Source: Taudactylus pleione (taxonomy: Eukaryota; Chordata; Amphibia; Anura; Myobatrachidae). Taken from it: a stretch of DNA of 64,000 bases. Where the stretch lies: NCBI GenBank assembly GCA_031769625.1, contig JAUIMM010000645.1:248001-312000 (forward strand). The letters run 5' to 3'. Below the pieces are notes generated by a model. It made no database searches. It saw nothing but the letters and a program-made list of their open reading frames with translations, and had not been told where the DNA came from. Of the stretch, positions 32,650 to 42,259 are shown in pieces; the first letter of the stretch is position 1, and every line of letters starts with the position of its first letter. Position numbers and translations under genes: made by a program.

Positions 32650-34740
32650 TTTAGGAATCAACCCTGCCAACCTCATGGCTATCACTCTTGCCACTCCCGA
32701 TCTCCTGTGCCCCCTGAAATGCCAGATCAGTTTGTAACAACCTGGCATTCACCCATGAGCACTTTATCTCTACCACTCCTAACCACATCACCATCACCCT
32801 GTCCGATAACATCAACTTTCTGCTAATTCATTGAGGCGTCTCTCTCCACACCCCTCATCCTGGTGATCAACACCGTGATGGCATCGTAGTCCTTCACTTC
32901 TGCTGCACCTTCCATGTCTACCCACTCAATCCTACCTCTGCCCGCAAGAAGACTATCCATCTTTTCCACCCTCTTCTCCTTTGGTGTGGTCATCTACTGT
33001 CCTCCTGGCGACTTCTTCCACTTTTAGATATAACTTTGCCGCCTGACTGCCCCACTACATCTCCTCCGACTTTCTCTTATCCAGGGTAACTCCCAAAAGT
33101 CAACCCTGTGGATGTCTCTGCTTCTAGGCGGCTCTTCCTGCTTTGCTCATTTGACATCACCCAACGGATCTCCTTTCAGTGGCATGACTTAATCTTCTCC
33201 CACTGCTGTGACATCTCTAACTTCTGACCACTAGCTCTGCCCCTTTCTCATCATTGGTCACCAGCCTCTCTTATCTCCGCCCTCTTATGTGCTGACCAAG
33301 CTGTCTGATACTACAACTCCACCCTCCCATCCCCTTCTGACTCCACTACCCCACCATCACTATCAGACTACATCGGACTGCCCACCAACCCTGACTCAAA
33401 ACTCGCTGGCTACTTTCATAAATGCTTCCTCACAGCTCAATGGTACCGGAGTAAATAACACACTCTTGCTAATAATGTCCATTAAAAATTCATGCACTCT
33501 TCTCACAGCTCTGCCCTACTTCATGCTAAACTGTCTTACTTCAAATCCATTACCTCCTCCCAAACATCTGATCCACACAACCTCTTTGCAACCTCCCTTT
33601 GCTTTTGCCCTCCGCATTGCCAACTCCCTAGTCTTCCTTCCCCTGTCTCATTGGGGATGAAGTTCACATTGTCCTCTCTTCATGTCCCACCTTCACCTGT
33701 CCCCTTGACTCCATTCCCTCCAACCTCCTCCACTCCCTCTATTCTGATGCTTGCTCCCATCTTTTCAACTTGTTCTTCTCTTTGGGCTCTTTCCCCTTCT
33801 TCAAACATGACCTAGTCTTACACATCCTTACTAAACCCTGTCCCATTTTCTACCTCTACCTTCCCACATTCCTATCCTCACATTCCCTGCGTGACCCTAT
33901 TAAATCTGGATTTCATCTCCATTCCATTGAAATTGCCCACACAATGGTCAATAATGACCTTCTCACCACCAAATCGAAGTGTCACATCTCTGCCCTCATG
34001 TCTGCTGCCTTACACACTTTACACTCTCCACTTCATCGGCCTCCATGAGTCCGTCCTCTATTGCTTCACTTTCTGCCTCACCAACTGCTCTTTTCATGTC
34101 AGACTCCAACTACTCTCCCTTCCTCTACCTGTAGGTGTCCCCCAAAGCTTTGCTTTAGCCCCCATCTCTTCTTCCTTGGAAATTGCATCATCTCCATTGC
34201 TTCATCCCTGATGCCATCAAAACTCACATCCACGTCCTCAACATTTCCCACCATGACAACTGTAACCTCCATCCTGGCCTCCCTCATACCTTCCTCTCCC
34301 CACTTCAATCTCACCTTAACACTGCTGTTACTCTCCCACTGTCGGTGTCTGTCTACAGTGATTCCCAACTTCGGTCCTCAAGGCACACGAACAGTCTTGG
34401 TTTTAGTGATGTCCATGCTTAATCACAGATGGTTAAATTAAAATAACTGAAATATTAATCGTCACCTGTGCTCAATTATGGCTATCCTTAACGCACACTA
34501 ACAGTCCAGGTTTTGAGGACTGTAGTTGGCAAGCTCTGGTCTACTCCCTCTGCAACTTGCTCCACTGGCTCCCTATCTCATTCAGAATCCAATTTATACT
34601 CTGAACCTTCACATACAAAGACCTTAATCACTATCTACTGTACATATTTCTGTCCTCACTCCTGTCACCTTCTGCTCTTACTCTAACCACCTCATCTCTA
34701 TTCAGTTCCTCTCACACCCACCTCAATGACATCTCTTGAA
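32650..34740 (+). pseudogene. Decayed L2-clade LINE (EN and RT remnants)
   Basis: Fragments in all three + frames follow L2-type order. Endonuclease-like VIYCPPGDFFHF is near 32990. The RT block SGFHLHSIEIAHTMVNNDLL (about 33905-33965) corresponds to the family's SGFR..HSTETALV.V.NDLL. Then come FTFCLTNCSFHVRL (about 34060), GVPQSFALAPISS (about 34130) and the C-terminal LHWLPISFRIQF near 34565. Many stops and frame changes show it is ancient. A hAT-type MITE interrupts it at 34356-34538. It lies inside an intron of the minus-strand gene. Confidence 0.75.
34356..34538. mobile_element. hAT-type MITE inserted in the L2 relic
   Basis: It starts cagtgattcccaacttcggt followed by cctcaaggcacac, and ends in the inverted form ttgaggactgtagttggcaa ... 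ctctg. This is the well-known vertebrate MITE type with tcctcaaggcacac near both ends. Flanking gtcta (34351-34355 and 34539-34543) is a possible 5-bp target duplication. Confidence 0.7.
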
Positions 34741-35150
34741 TGCAGGCAGCAAGAAGTCACAGACTGAGCGTTATATAGTGGGAGGAGCTAGGTCCCCAGC
34801 AGCACAGAGTATATCAGGAGATGAGTGATGTGTCAGTGAGGACAGGGCTGCATGTGACAGGGGCAGTGACATGATGTGAGGAGGGGAATGGAGGCAGCAG
34901 GAAGTCACAGACTGAGAGTTATATAGTGGGAGGAGCAGGCTCCCCAGCAGCACAGAGTATATCAGGAGATGAGTGATGTGTTAGTGAGGACAGGGCTGCA
35001 TGTGACAGGGGCAGTGACATGATGTGAGGAGGGGAATGGAGGCAGCAGGAAGTCACAGATTGAGAGTTATATAGTGGGAGGAGCAGGGTCCCCAGCAGCA
35101 CAGAGTATATCAGGATATGAGTGGTGTGTTAGTGAGGACAGGGCTGTTGG
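34741..35150. repeat. 148-bp tandem repeat near a splice donor
   Basis: Nearly three copies at exactly 148-bp spacing (ggcagcaggaagtcacagac ... gacaggggcagtgacatgat). In the minus-strand direction it begins about 27 bases after the donor of the exon ending at 35178. Confidence 0.95.
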
Positions 35151-35177
35151 CCTAATTGAACACATTTGCCTACTTAC

Positions 35178-35303
35178 CTCTGTGATGAGGGGCTCTTTGT
35201 GCTGCAGAATCAGGTGTAAGATAAACCCCATGACAGAGGGGGGAGACACAGATCTCCCACTATAGGAAGTGAACTCCAGCACCAGACTGTCCCATTCTGT
35301 TTC
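35178..35303 (-). CDS. Minus-strand gene, internal exon
   Basis: 42 codons, phase 0 at both ends. The acceptor is cttcttcttctggaag and the donor GAG|GTAAGT. It encodes ETEWDSLVLEFTSYSGRS, then a helical stretch VMGFILHLILQHKEPLITE. Confidence 0.75.
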
Positions 35304-35954
35304 CTTCCAGAAGAAGAAGAAGCATATTTGTATAATGATAACAAAATAATATAATATACAATGATATACCAAATACATTTGTGAGGTAAACACAAGCGTC
35401 CGCCACTTCTGACATCACAGATTATACTGTTCTCACTCCCCAGCTGCTTATTGCATCTCGTGCTTTCGCTCACTGGCCGCTGTAACGTTCTGCTACATAC
35501 AAGGTGCCTGCAAACCGGTGACAGTATGCCCGTGTCAGATGAGAACGCTTAATGCTGCCCACCTGCTGAAATAACAATAGAACAGGCAGAAAGATGTCTA
35601 TAAAGAAAGGAAGTTGTGCCAATGTTACAGTATATATATCAGGCACCTATAGGCCCTGAGGTCCCTGTGACCAGATGACATGTTAGGAGGCCCAGAATTA
35701 TATTGGGCTACATGAAGGTAGATGATATCTGTAGTGTGATGCTGTCAGTCCCTGAGAGGAAGCTCTGTGGGGGAATTTCCCATGAATGTCACCATCAGTA
35801 GCCATGACGTACCTCATGGAGTGATGGGTGTCCCAGAAAGCAGTGGTGTGTAGGGTGGTTGATGTGGGAGAAGAGACGGATGGCTTGTAGCTTGTGCTAC
35901 GTTATCTCATGAGCGTAGTGTGGCTCCCACGGTGTTTGGGCCATGCAGTCTTAC

Positions 35955-36107
35955 CTCTAGAAATGGGTAATGAGTGTGGAGGAAGAGCTGGAACTGGTCC
36001 ATGTCTGATAATGGACACAAGGCCACCATCTCAGCCTGCAGGAGAACATAGCTCAGTATTGTGGGATCCAGATCACCCTGCAGCACCAAGCTCAGGAGGA
36101 ACACCAC
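35955..36107 (-). CDS. Minus-strand gene, internal exon
   Basis: 51 codons, phase 0. The acceptor is gccatttctctag and the donor GAG|GTAAGA. It encodes VVFLLSLVLQGDLDPTILSY and DMDQFQLFLHTHYPFLE. It is hydrophobic but amphipathic and not a membrane segment. The DMDQFQLFL..HYPFL part parallels VDELSGALEQQSPL in the last exon, suggesting a repeated helical module. Confidence 0.75.
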
Positions 36108-36185
36108 CTAGAGAAATGGCAACACCAAAACATTCAGCCCGTGCATTCCACAGCATTAACACTATACTGCCAGATATAAAATTAC

Positions 36186-36293
36186 CTGACTATCAGAAGA
36201 ATATCTCGATACAGCAGCCAAATAGTCCTGGAGTCCACGAGAGCTTATATCCTCATTCACATAGCGTTTCCTGAAGAATTCCCACACCGTCTC
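36186..36293 (-). CDS. Minus-strand gene, internal exon
   Basis: 36 codons, phase 0. The acceptor is tttctggtag and the donor CAG|GTAATT. It encodes ETVWEFFRKRYVNEDIS and GLQDYLAAVSRYSSDSQ. Confidence 0.75.
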
Positions 36294-36485
36294 CTACCAG
36301 AAACATTACTGATCAGCTAAGGGGAATAGACACATTTCTGTGAAATAACAGGGAGGACAGTCCCTGATCTACGGACCTATGTGCGCACAATATGATGGGT
36401 ATATAGGGGACATAATGCACTATGGATACATATGTACTATGTGCTCAGTGTAAGGGCTGTTTGGGTTCATGGTGGTGGTCATTAC

Positions 36486-36569
36486 CTGTATGTGGAGACT
36501 CTGTGACGTCCCCTCCAGCTGACGGATGACAGTAACGATGAGTTGTTGTGTAAGAGAGACGCACATGTC
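36486..36569 (-). CDS. Minus-strand gene, internal exon
   Basis: 28 codons, phase 0. The acceptor is gatgttatctacttcag-like (ctacttcag) and the donor CAG|GTAATG. It encodes DMCVSLTQQLIVTVIRQ, then LEGTSQSLHIQ. Confidence 0.72.
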
Positions 36570-36897
36570 CTGAAGTAGATGTTATGGGAAATGGTCACTT
36601 CTGTCCTGTGATCACAGATTCTATGAGCAGAATCATTTTATAACATACTGATCATTAGGAAACTAGCTCCTTGGTGCAGCACAGGTGTCAGTGCATACAC
36701 CAACCTCATATATCCAAACCCGTCATTGTGGTGCCCTGATATTTTCCCCTAGGACATATATAGCTAAATATCAAAGTGGGGATATTATCATCATCATCAT
36801 TAAATGTCACATTATAGACGTGTCAGAGAACAAAGCACCAATCTTCCCATCACTCCCCCCACATATCATATTAGTACATAGCTACCAGAGATATCAC

Positions 36898-36966
36898 CCG
36901 GGGGACGTCTCTCCTCAGCTGTAACCTCTTCTCCCAGTCCCTCTCCAGCTTGTGTACATCCCCGGC
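36898..36966 (-). CDS. Minus-strand gene, internal exon (charged helix)
   Basis: 23 codons, phase 0. The acceptor ends tttacag. It encodes AGDVHKLERDWEKRLQLRRD. The donor is either CGG|GTGATA (used here) or CTG|GTAGCT 15 bases further, which adds VISL plus one codon boundary in the same frame. Confidence 0.65.
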
Positions 36967-37019
36967 CTGTAAATGAGCACACAGAACAATCACCCCTATT
37001 CCTTAGGTGACAATTCTCC

Positions 37020-37120
37020 CAACACTATTTATTTTCCATCATTTAAATAGCGCAGACATCAGTCCCTGTGCCAGCGGAGCTTACACTCTATATTCCTCAC
37101 CATGATTACACACGTGACCT
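37020..37120. mobile_element. SINE/LINE tail fossil
   Basis: tttaaatagcgcagacatca, then gtccctgtgccagcggagct and tacactctat, resembles the widespread vertebrate repeat tail of the type GTCCCTGCC..GGAGCTTACAATCTA. It is short and diverged. Confidence 0.4.
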
Positions 37121-37800
37121 GATTCAGAGATTACGCCATGGCGATATTTATGAAAACTGAGTGATTCTTTGCCGTACATGCGTGAAAGCCGTACTGCACA
37201 ACGCATATCCATCGCTGTGTAATTACGCTCGCACAGAGGATTCAGGCAGTCAGCGTTTGGGGGAGGTAATGGGAGTGGTTAGGCAGCCGCAGGCGTATCT
37301 GACTGTTTAAACGCTGTTTCATGGGCGTGCATAAATTAACCACTGCGATCTCCTACGCAGCCTGAGAGCGCTCAGCGTGACAGGAGAGACTCAGTGTATG
37401 AGACAGCTTCAGTCAGCAGGTGCACGGCGGCCCGATCGGTGTCCATGTTACTCCATCATGACCTCAGTGCTGGGAGGCGGTAATGAACCCTGGCACTGGG
37501 ATATGTTGTCGTCCTGAGTCTCGCACAGTAAATTCAGATACAGTGTATCCCTTTCTTCCATTGTGTGTTGGGCCCAGAAGATTAAATCATCTCTACTTCC
37601 CGCTCAGATGACTGTTTAGTGAAAATAAACATTGACGCCCCAAAGTTACCAGTGTCATGGACAGAACCAATATACTGACACCTACAGGCGGAAAAGGGAA
37701 GTGATGGTCAATGTCTCCTTTAGTCCTAGAGCTGGGCATAGCCTGATGAATACACAGAAATAAAGGAAGCAGGAAACCCACACACAGCACTGCAAAAGGC
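37121..37800. other. Intron sequence with a MITE-like stretch
   Basis: 37125-37420 (cctgattcagagattacgcc and following) is CpG-rich and resembles amphibian non-autonomous repeats that start with (gggc)ctgattca. A related start, agggcctgattcactaacaa, is at 40860. Neither has a matching second end, so both are taken as truncated copies. Confidence 0.3.
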
Positions 37801-37805
37801 CCTTC

Positions 37806-39182
37806 TACACGGAGACGTACCAGAGAACGCTGTGCATGCACCCTGATCACTATATCACACGGAGACGTACCAGAGAACGCTGTGTGTGCACCCTGGTGAC
37901 TATCACACAGAGACGTACCAGAGAACGCTGTGTGTGCACCCTGGTGACTATATCACACGGAGACGTACCAGAGAACGCTGTGTGTGCACCCTGGTGACTA
38001 TATCACACGGAGACGTACCAGAGAACGCTGTGTGTGCACCCTGGTGACTATATCACACGGAGACGTACCAGAGAACGCTGTGTGTGCACCCTGGTGACTA
38101 TATCACACGGAGACGTACCAGAGAACGCTGTGTGTGCACCCTGGTGACTATATCACACGGAGACGTACCAGAGAACGCTGTGTGTGCACCCTGGTGACTA
38201 TATGTGTGCACCCTGGTGACTATATCACACGGAGACGTACCAGAGAACGCTGTGTGTGCACCCTGGTGACTATATCATACGGAGACGTACCAGAGAACGC
38301 TGTGCGTGCACCCTGATCACTATATCACACGGAGACGTACCAGAGAACGCTGTGTGTGCACCCTGGTGACTATATCACACGGAGACGTACCAGAGAACGC
38401 TGTGTGTGCACCCTGGTGACTATATCACACGGAGACGTACCAGAGAACGCTGTGTGTGCACGCTAGCGACTATATCACATGGAGACGTACCAGAGAACGC
38501 TGTGTGTGCACCCTGGCGACTATATCATACGGAGACGTACCAGAGAACGCTGTGTGTGCACCCTGGTGACTATATCACACGGAGACGTACCAGAGAACGC
38601 TGTGTGTGCACCCTGGTGACTATATCACACGGAGACGTACCAGAGAACGCTGTGTGTGCACCCTGGTGACTATATCATACGGAGACGTACCAGAGAACGC
38701 TGTGTGTGCACGCTAGCGACTATATCACATGGAGACGTACCAGAGAACGCTGTGTGTGCACCCTGGTGACTATATCATACGGAGACGTACCAGAGAACGC
38801 TGTGTGTGCACGCTAGCGACTATATCACACGGAGACGTACCAGAGAACGCTGTGTGTGTACCCTGGTGACTATATCACACATAGACATACCAGAGAACGC
38901 TGTGTGTGCACCCTGGTGACTATATCACACGGAGACGTACCAGAGAACGCTGTGTGTGCACCCTGGTGACTATATCACACGGAGACGTACCAGAGAACGC
39001 TGTGTGTGCACGCTGGTGACTATATCATACGGAGACGTACCAGAGAACGCTGTGTGTGCACGCTGGCGACTATATCACACGGAGACGTACCAGAGAACGC
39101 TGTGCGTGCACCCTGGTGACTATATCATACGGAGACGTACCAGAGAACGCTGTGTGTGCACCTTGGTGACTATATCACATGG
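37806..39182. repeat. 50-bp minisatellite with donor-like core
   Basis: About 27 copies of a unit with cacggagacgtaccagagaa and cgctgtgtgtgcaccctggt. Read on the minus strand, each unit contains CTCTG|GTACGT, a near-consensus 5' splice site, inside an intron of the minus-strand gene. Confidence 0.95.
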
Positions 39183-39540
39183 CCAGAAATTGCCACAAAT
39201 CAACACATGACTTTGTCAATGGCAGCAGACCCTACATTGTGCTGCAATGAGAAGAGGACACCTCCAGGACTTAGAACTTGTACCTTTGCCTCTCTCTCCT
39301 CACTCCCACATTCTCTCACCCCCTTCCTTCACTGCTGTCTCTTCACTCCCTCTTCCACATTCCCTCTCTCCCCCTCCTCTCTTTGCCTCACACCCCCCTC
39401 CCTTTGTCACTCTCCCTCTCCTCCCTTTGCAGCTCTTTCCTCACTCCCTCTCCCACACACCTGTTTGCTGCTTTTTCCTCATTCCATAGCCCACATTTTC
39501 TATTTCCCAGTTCCAGGTGTGATATCTCCAGATGATCCGC
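39183..39540. other. Pyrimidine-rich intron stretch
   Basis: 39280-39500 is more than 80 % C/T on the + strand (ctc/ccctc words). No coding signal is accepted. Confidence 0.5.
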
Positions 39541-39559
39541 CTCTGCTCCTGTGCTTCCT

Positions 39560-40465
39560 ACCAGAGAACCAGACGTTGTTCTCACTGCCATGACTGTGGG
39601 ACTCACCTTTTCCCGGGCTTCCTACTACAGGAAAACCAGACGTTGTTACTCGCTGCCATGACTGTGAGACTCACCTTCTCCCAGGCTCCCTACTGCAGGA
39701 GAACCAGACGTTGTTACCCGCTGCCATGACTGTGGGACTCACCTTCTCCCAGGCTTCCTACTACAGGAAAACCAGACGTTGTTACTCGCTGCCATGACTG
39801 TGAGACTCACCTTCTCCCAGGCTCCCTACTGCAGGAGAACCAAACGTTGTTACTCGCTGCCATGACTGTGAGACTCACCTTGTCCTGGGCTTCCTACTGC
39901 AGGAGAACCAAACGTTGTTACTCGCTGCCATGACTGTGGGACTCACCTTGTCCTAGGCTTCCTACTGCAGGAGAACCAGACGTTGTTACTCGCTGCCATG
40001 ACTGTGGGACTCACCTTCTCCCAGGCTCCCTACTACAGGAGAACCAGACGTTGTTACTTGCTGCCATGACTGTGGGACTCACCTTGTCCTAGGCTTCCTA
40101 CTGCAGAAGAACCAGACGTTGTTACTCGCTGCCATGACTGTGAGACTCACCTTGTCCTGGGCTTCCTACTGCAGGAAAACCAGACGTTGTTACTCGCTGC
40201 CATGACTGTGAGACTCACCTTGTCGTAGGCTTCCTACTGCAAAAGAACCAGACGTTGTTACTCGCTGCCATGACTGTGGGACTCACCTTGCCCCGGGCTT
40301 CCTACTGCAGGAGAACCAGACGTTGTTACTCGCTGCCATGACTGAGACTCACCTTGCCCCGGGCTTCCTATTACAGAAGAACCAGATGTTGATACTCGCT
40401 GCCATGACTGTGGGACTCACCAAGAACCAAACTTTGTTACTTGCTGCCATGACTGTGGGACTCCC
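39560..40465 (-). repeat. 68-bp minisatellite carrying splice donor and acceptor copies
   Basis: About 13 copies. Read on the minus strand, each has a pyrimidine tract and AG (ggttctcctgcagtag), 15 bases GAAGCCTGGGAGAAG, and a consensus donor GTGAGT followed by cccacagtcatggcagc. The 15 bases resemble the end of the exon at 40466 (GACATTGGGACAAG), and the following intron bases are nearly identical, so the array apparently grew from that exon-intron boundary. Confidence 0.9.
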
Positions 40466-40562
40466 CTTGTCCCAATGTCCGTGACTGCCAACTGCTGCTG
40501 ATTGGATTTCAGAGGTGCCCAGGGTCGTGTGCATCATATCAGGGTGCACCATGCTCACTGCA
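40466..40562 (-). CDS. Minus-strand gene, tentative 5' exon
   Basis: The acceptor cttctcttacag precedes 40562. The frame is open through AVSMVHPDMMHTTLGTSEIQ and GSHGHWDK. The 97-base length converts phase 2 (from 44813) to phase 0, as the downstream exons need. The expected donor is altered (AAG|GGGAGT instead of GTGAGT); the intact copies are in the adjoining 68-bp array. Confidence 0.45.
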
Positions 40563-40569
40563 CTGTAAG

Positions 40570-41180
40570 AGAAGTGAAATATGGCGATCCATCAATATAT
40601 ACATCTCACAGGTGACCGTATACAATATATCCGGGGATCCCTGTGCACACTGTTTACAACACTTGTGGTTCCACAGTCTGGTGACAGTATCTCAAGCCCA
40701 GGTCTGACAGGTGACAGATTGGTAGGTGGGGTCCAGCAAGAGGAAGTACATTCGCTCAGTCAGAAAAACGCGGTCCTCAATACACCCCAACAATTCAGGT
40801 GTTAGAGATATCCATGGTTGAGCACAGGTGGGTAAACCAAATTGACTGAGGTACTAATTAAGGGCCTGATTCACTAACAATCGCAACTGCGAATGCAACA
40901 GCGAATGCAATGCAACAGCGATTATGCATGCAGTTCAAATGCGATAGTATGCTAATTCATTGCGATCGCTATATCCTCACAGCACTAGATAAGGACGCCC
41001 ACTTTACCTTACACCCATCCGTAATGTTTAGCAAGACTGGGAAACCATCGGTACAATAGAGTACCATCGCAGCCTCACGCACAATTACACAAGGTCAGAC
41101 CTCTCGTCTGCACAGAGGCGCCCATCTCCGAGGTTTCACATCCGCACAGAAGCGCCCATCACCAAGGTCTCACATCCGCA
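40570..41180. other. Spacer with a fragmentary MITE
   Basis: 40770-40860 (ggtcctcaatacaccccaac, gagatatccatggttgagca) is a degraded relative of the MITE at 34356. The rest is single copy. Confidence 0.4.
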
Positions 41181-41184
41181 CAGA

Positions 41185-41650
41185 GACAACCACGCTCCCC
41201 CCGCAGCCTGACCCTAACGCTCCCCCCGCAGCCTGACCCTAACGCTCCCCCCGCAGCCTGACCCTAACGCTCCCCCCTGCAGCCTGACCCTAACGCTCCC
41301 CCCCGCAGCCTGACCCTAATGCTCCCCCCCACAGCCTAACCCTAATGCTCCCCCCACAGCCTAACCCTAACGCTCCCCCCCGCAGCCTAACCTTAACGCT
41401 CCCCCCCGCAGCCTAACCCTAACGCTCCCCCCCCCGCAGCCTGACCCTAACACTCCCCCCCCCCCGCAGCCTGACCCTAACACTCCCCCCCCCCCGCAGC
41501 CTGACCCTAACGCTCCCCCCCCCGCAGCCTGACCCTAATGCTCCCCCCCCCGCAGCCTGACCCTAACGCTCCCCCCCGCAGCCAGACCCTAACGCTCCCC
41601 CTCGCAGCCTGACCCTAACGCTCCCCCTCGCAGCCTGACCCTAACCTCAA
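41185..41650. repeat. Telomere-like 24-27 bp minisatellite
   Basis: About 19 copies of cgcagcctgaccctaacgct followed by a variable C-run of 5-10. Several copies read cctaaccctaacgc, close to the CCCTAA telomere repeat, but the period is not hexameric. Confidence 0.93.
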
Positions 41651-41734
41651 TACTTACCATCGGGATGTCAGTGGTCGGGATGCTGGCGCCGGGATTCTGT
41701 TTGGTGTAGGGAACATTACTACATTGCTATATAT

Positions 41735-41976
41735 CAGTGGTTCCGGCGCCCTAGAATATCAGGACTGTTGTCATGGCGCCTCTAAGTTTAAGTTTGTTAT
41801 TGACGAATTCAGAAGAAAATGTAGTGAAGTTGTGAACCCCTGCAAGTGTCCCAAGGCACCCCCTGCAAGTATCTCGAGGTACAAGGCACCCCTGCAAGTA
41901 TCCCGAGGTACGAGGCACCCCTGCAAGTGTCCCGAGGCACCCCAGGGTGCCACGGCGCACAGTTTGGGAACCACTG
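41735..41976. mobile_element. hAT-type MITE with 8-bp target duplication
   Basis: The element starts cagtggttccggcgcc and ends in the inverted form ggcgcacagtttgggaaccactg. It is flanked by ctatatat on both sides (41727-41734 and 41977-41984), the 8-bp duplication typical of hAT transposons. The 242-bp interior has no transposase. It contains three short direct repeats around ctgcaagtgtcccgaggcac. Confidence 0.85.
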
Positions 41977-41984
41977 CTATATAT

Positions 41985-42225
41985 TATAATTCTATTTTTT
42001 GTGGCAGCATATTACACAGCACATTTGTGCATTGTATGTAGGTGTATGTAGGGGCATTGTACAGTATGTAGGGCATTGTATGTAGGGGCATTGTATTGTA
42101 TGTAGGGGCAATGTGTGTCAAAGCTGTACACTTTGTATGCAGTGCGTGCGCAATAACATGCTAACCCGCAGGAGGCGTTGTGTGTAAATTGTCGCCAGAT
42201 TTTGTGATCCGATAATATGTCCGTA
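41985..42225. other. Spacer with short gtaggggcattgta repeats
   Basis: Four irregular copies of tgtatgtaggggcattgta at 42030-42110. Nothing else is seen. Confidence 0.5.
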
Positions 42226-42259
42226 GGTGCAGCATTGGATTAATCTACATGACCATCTG

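Noticed and set aside
37593..37850. 85-codon minus-strand frame at the edge of the 50-bp array
   Set aside because: It begins within the array, has no acceptor/donor pair consistent with the phase-0 chain, and no recognised domain.
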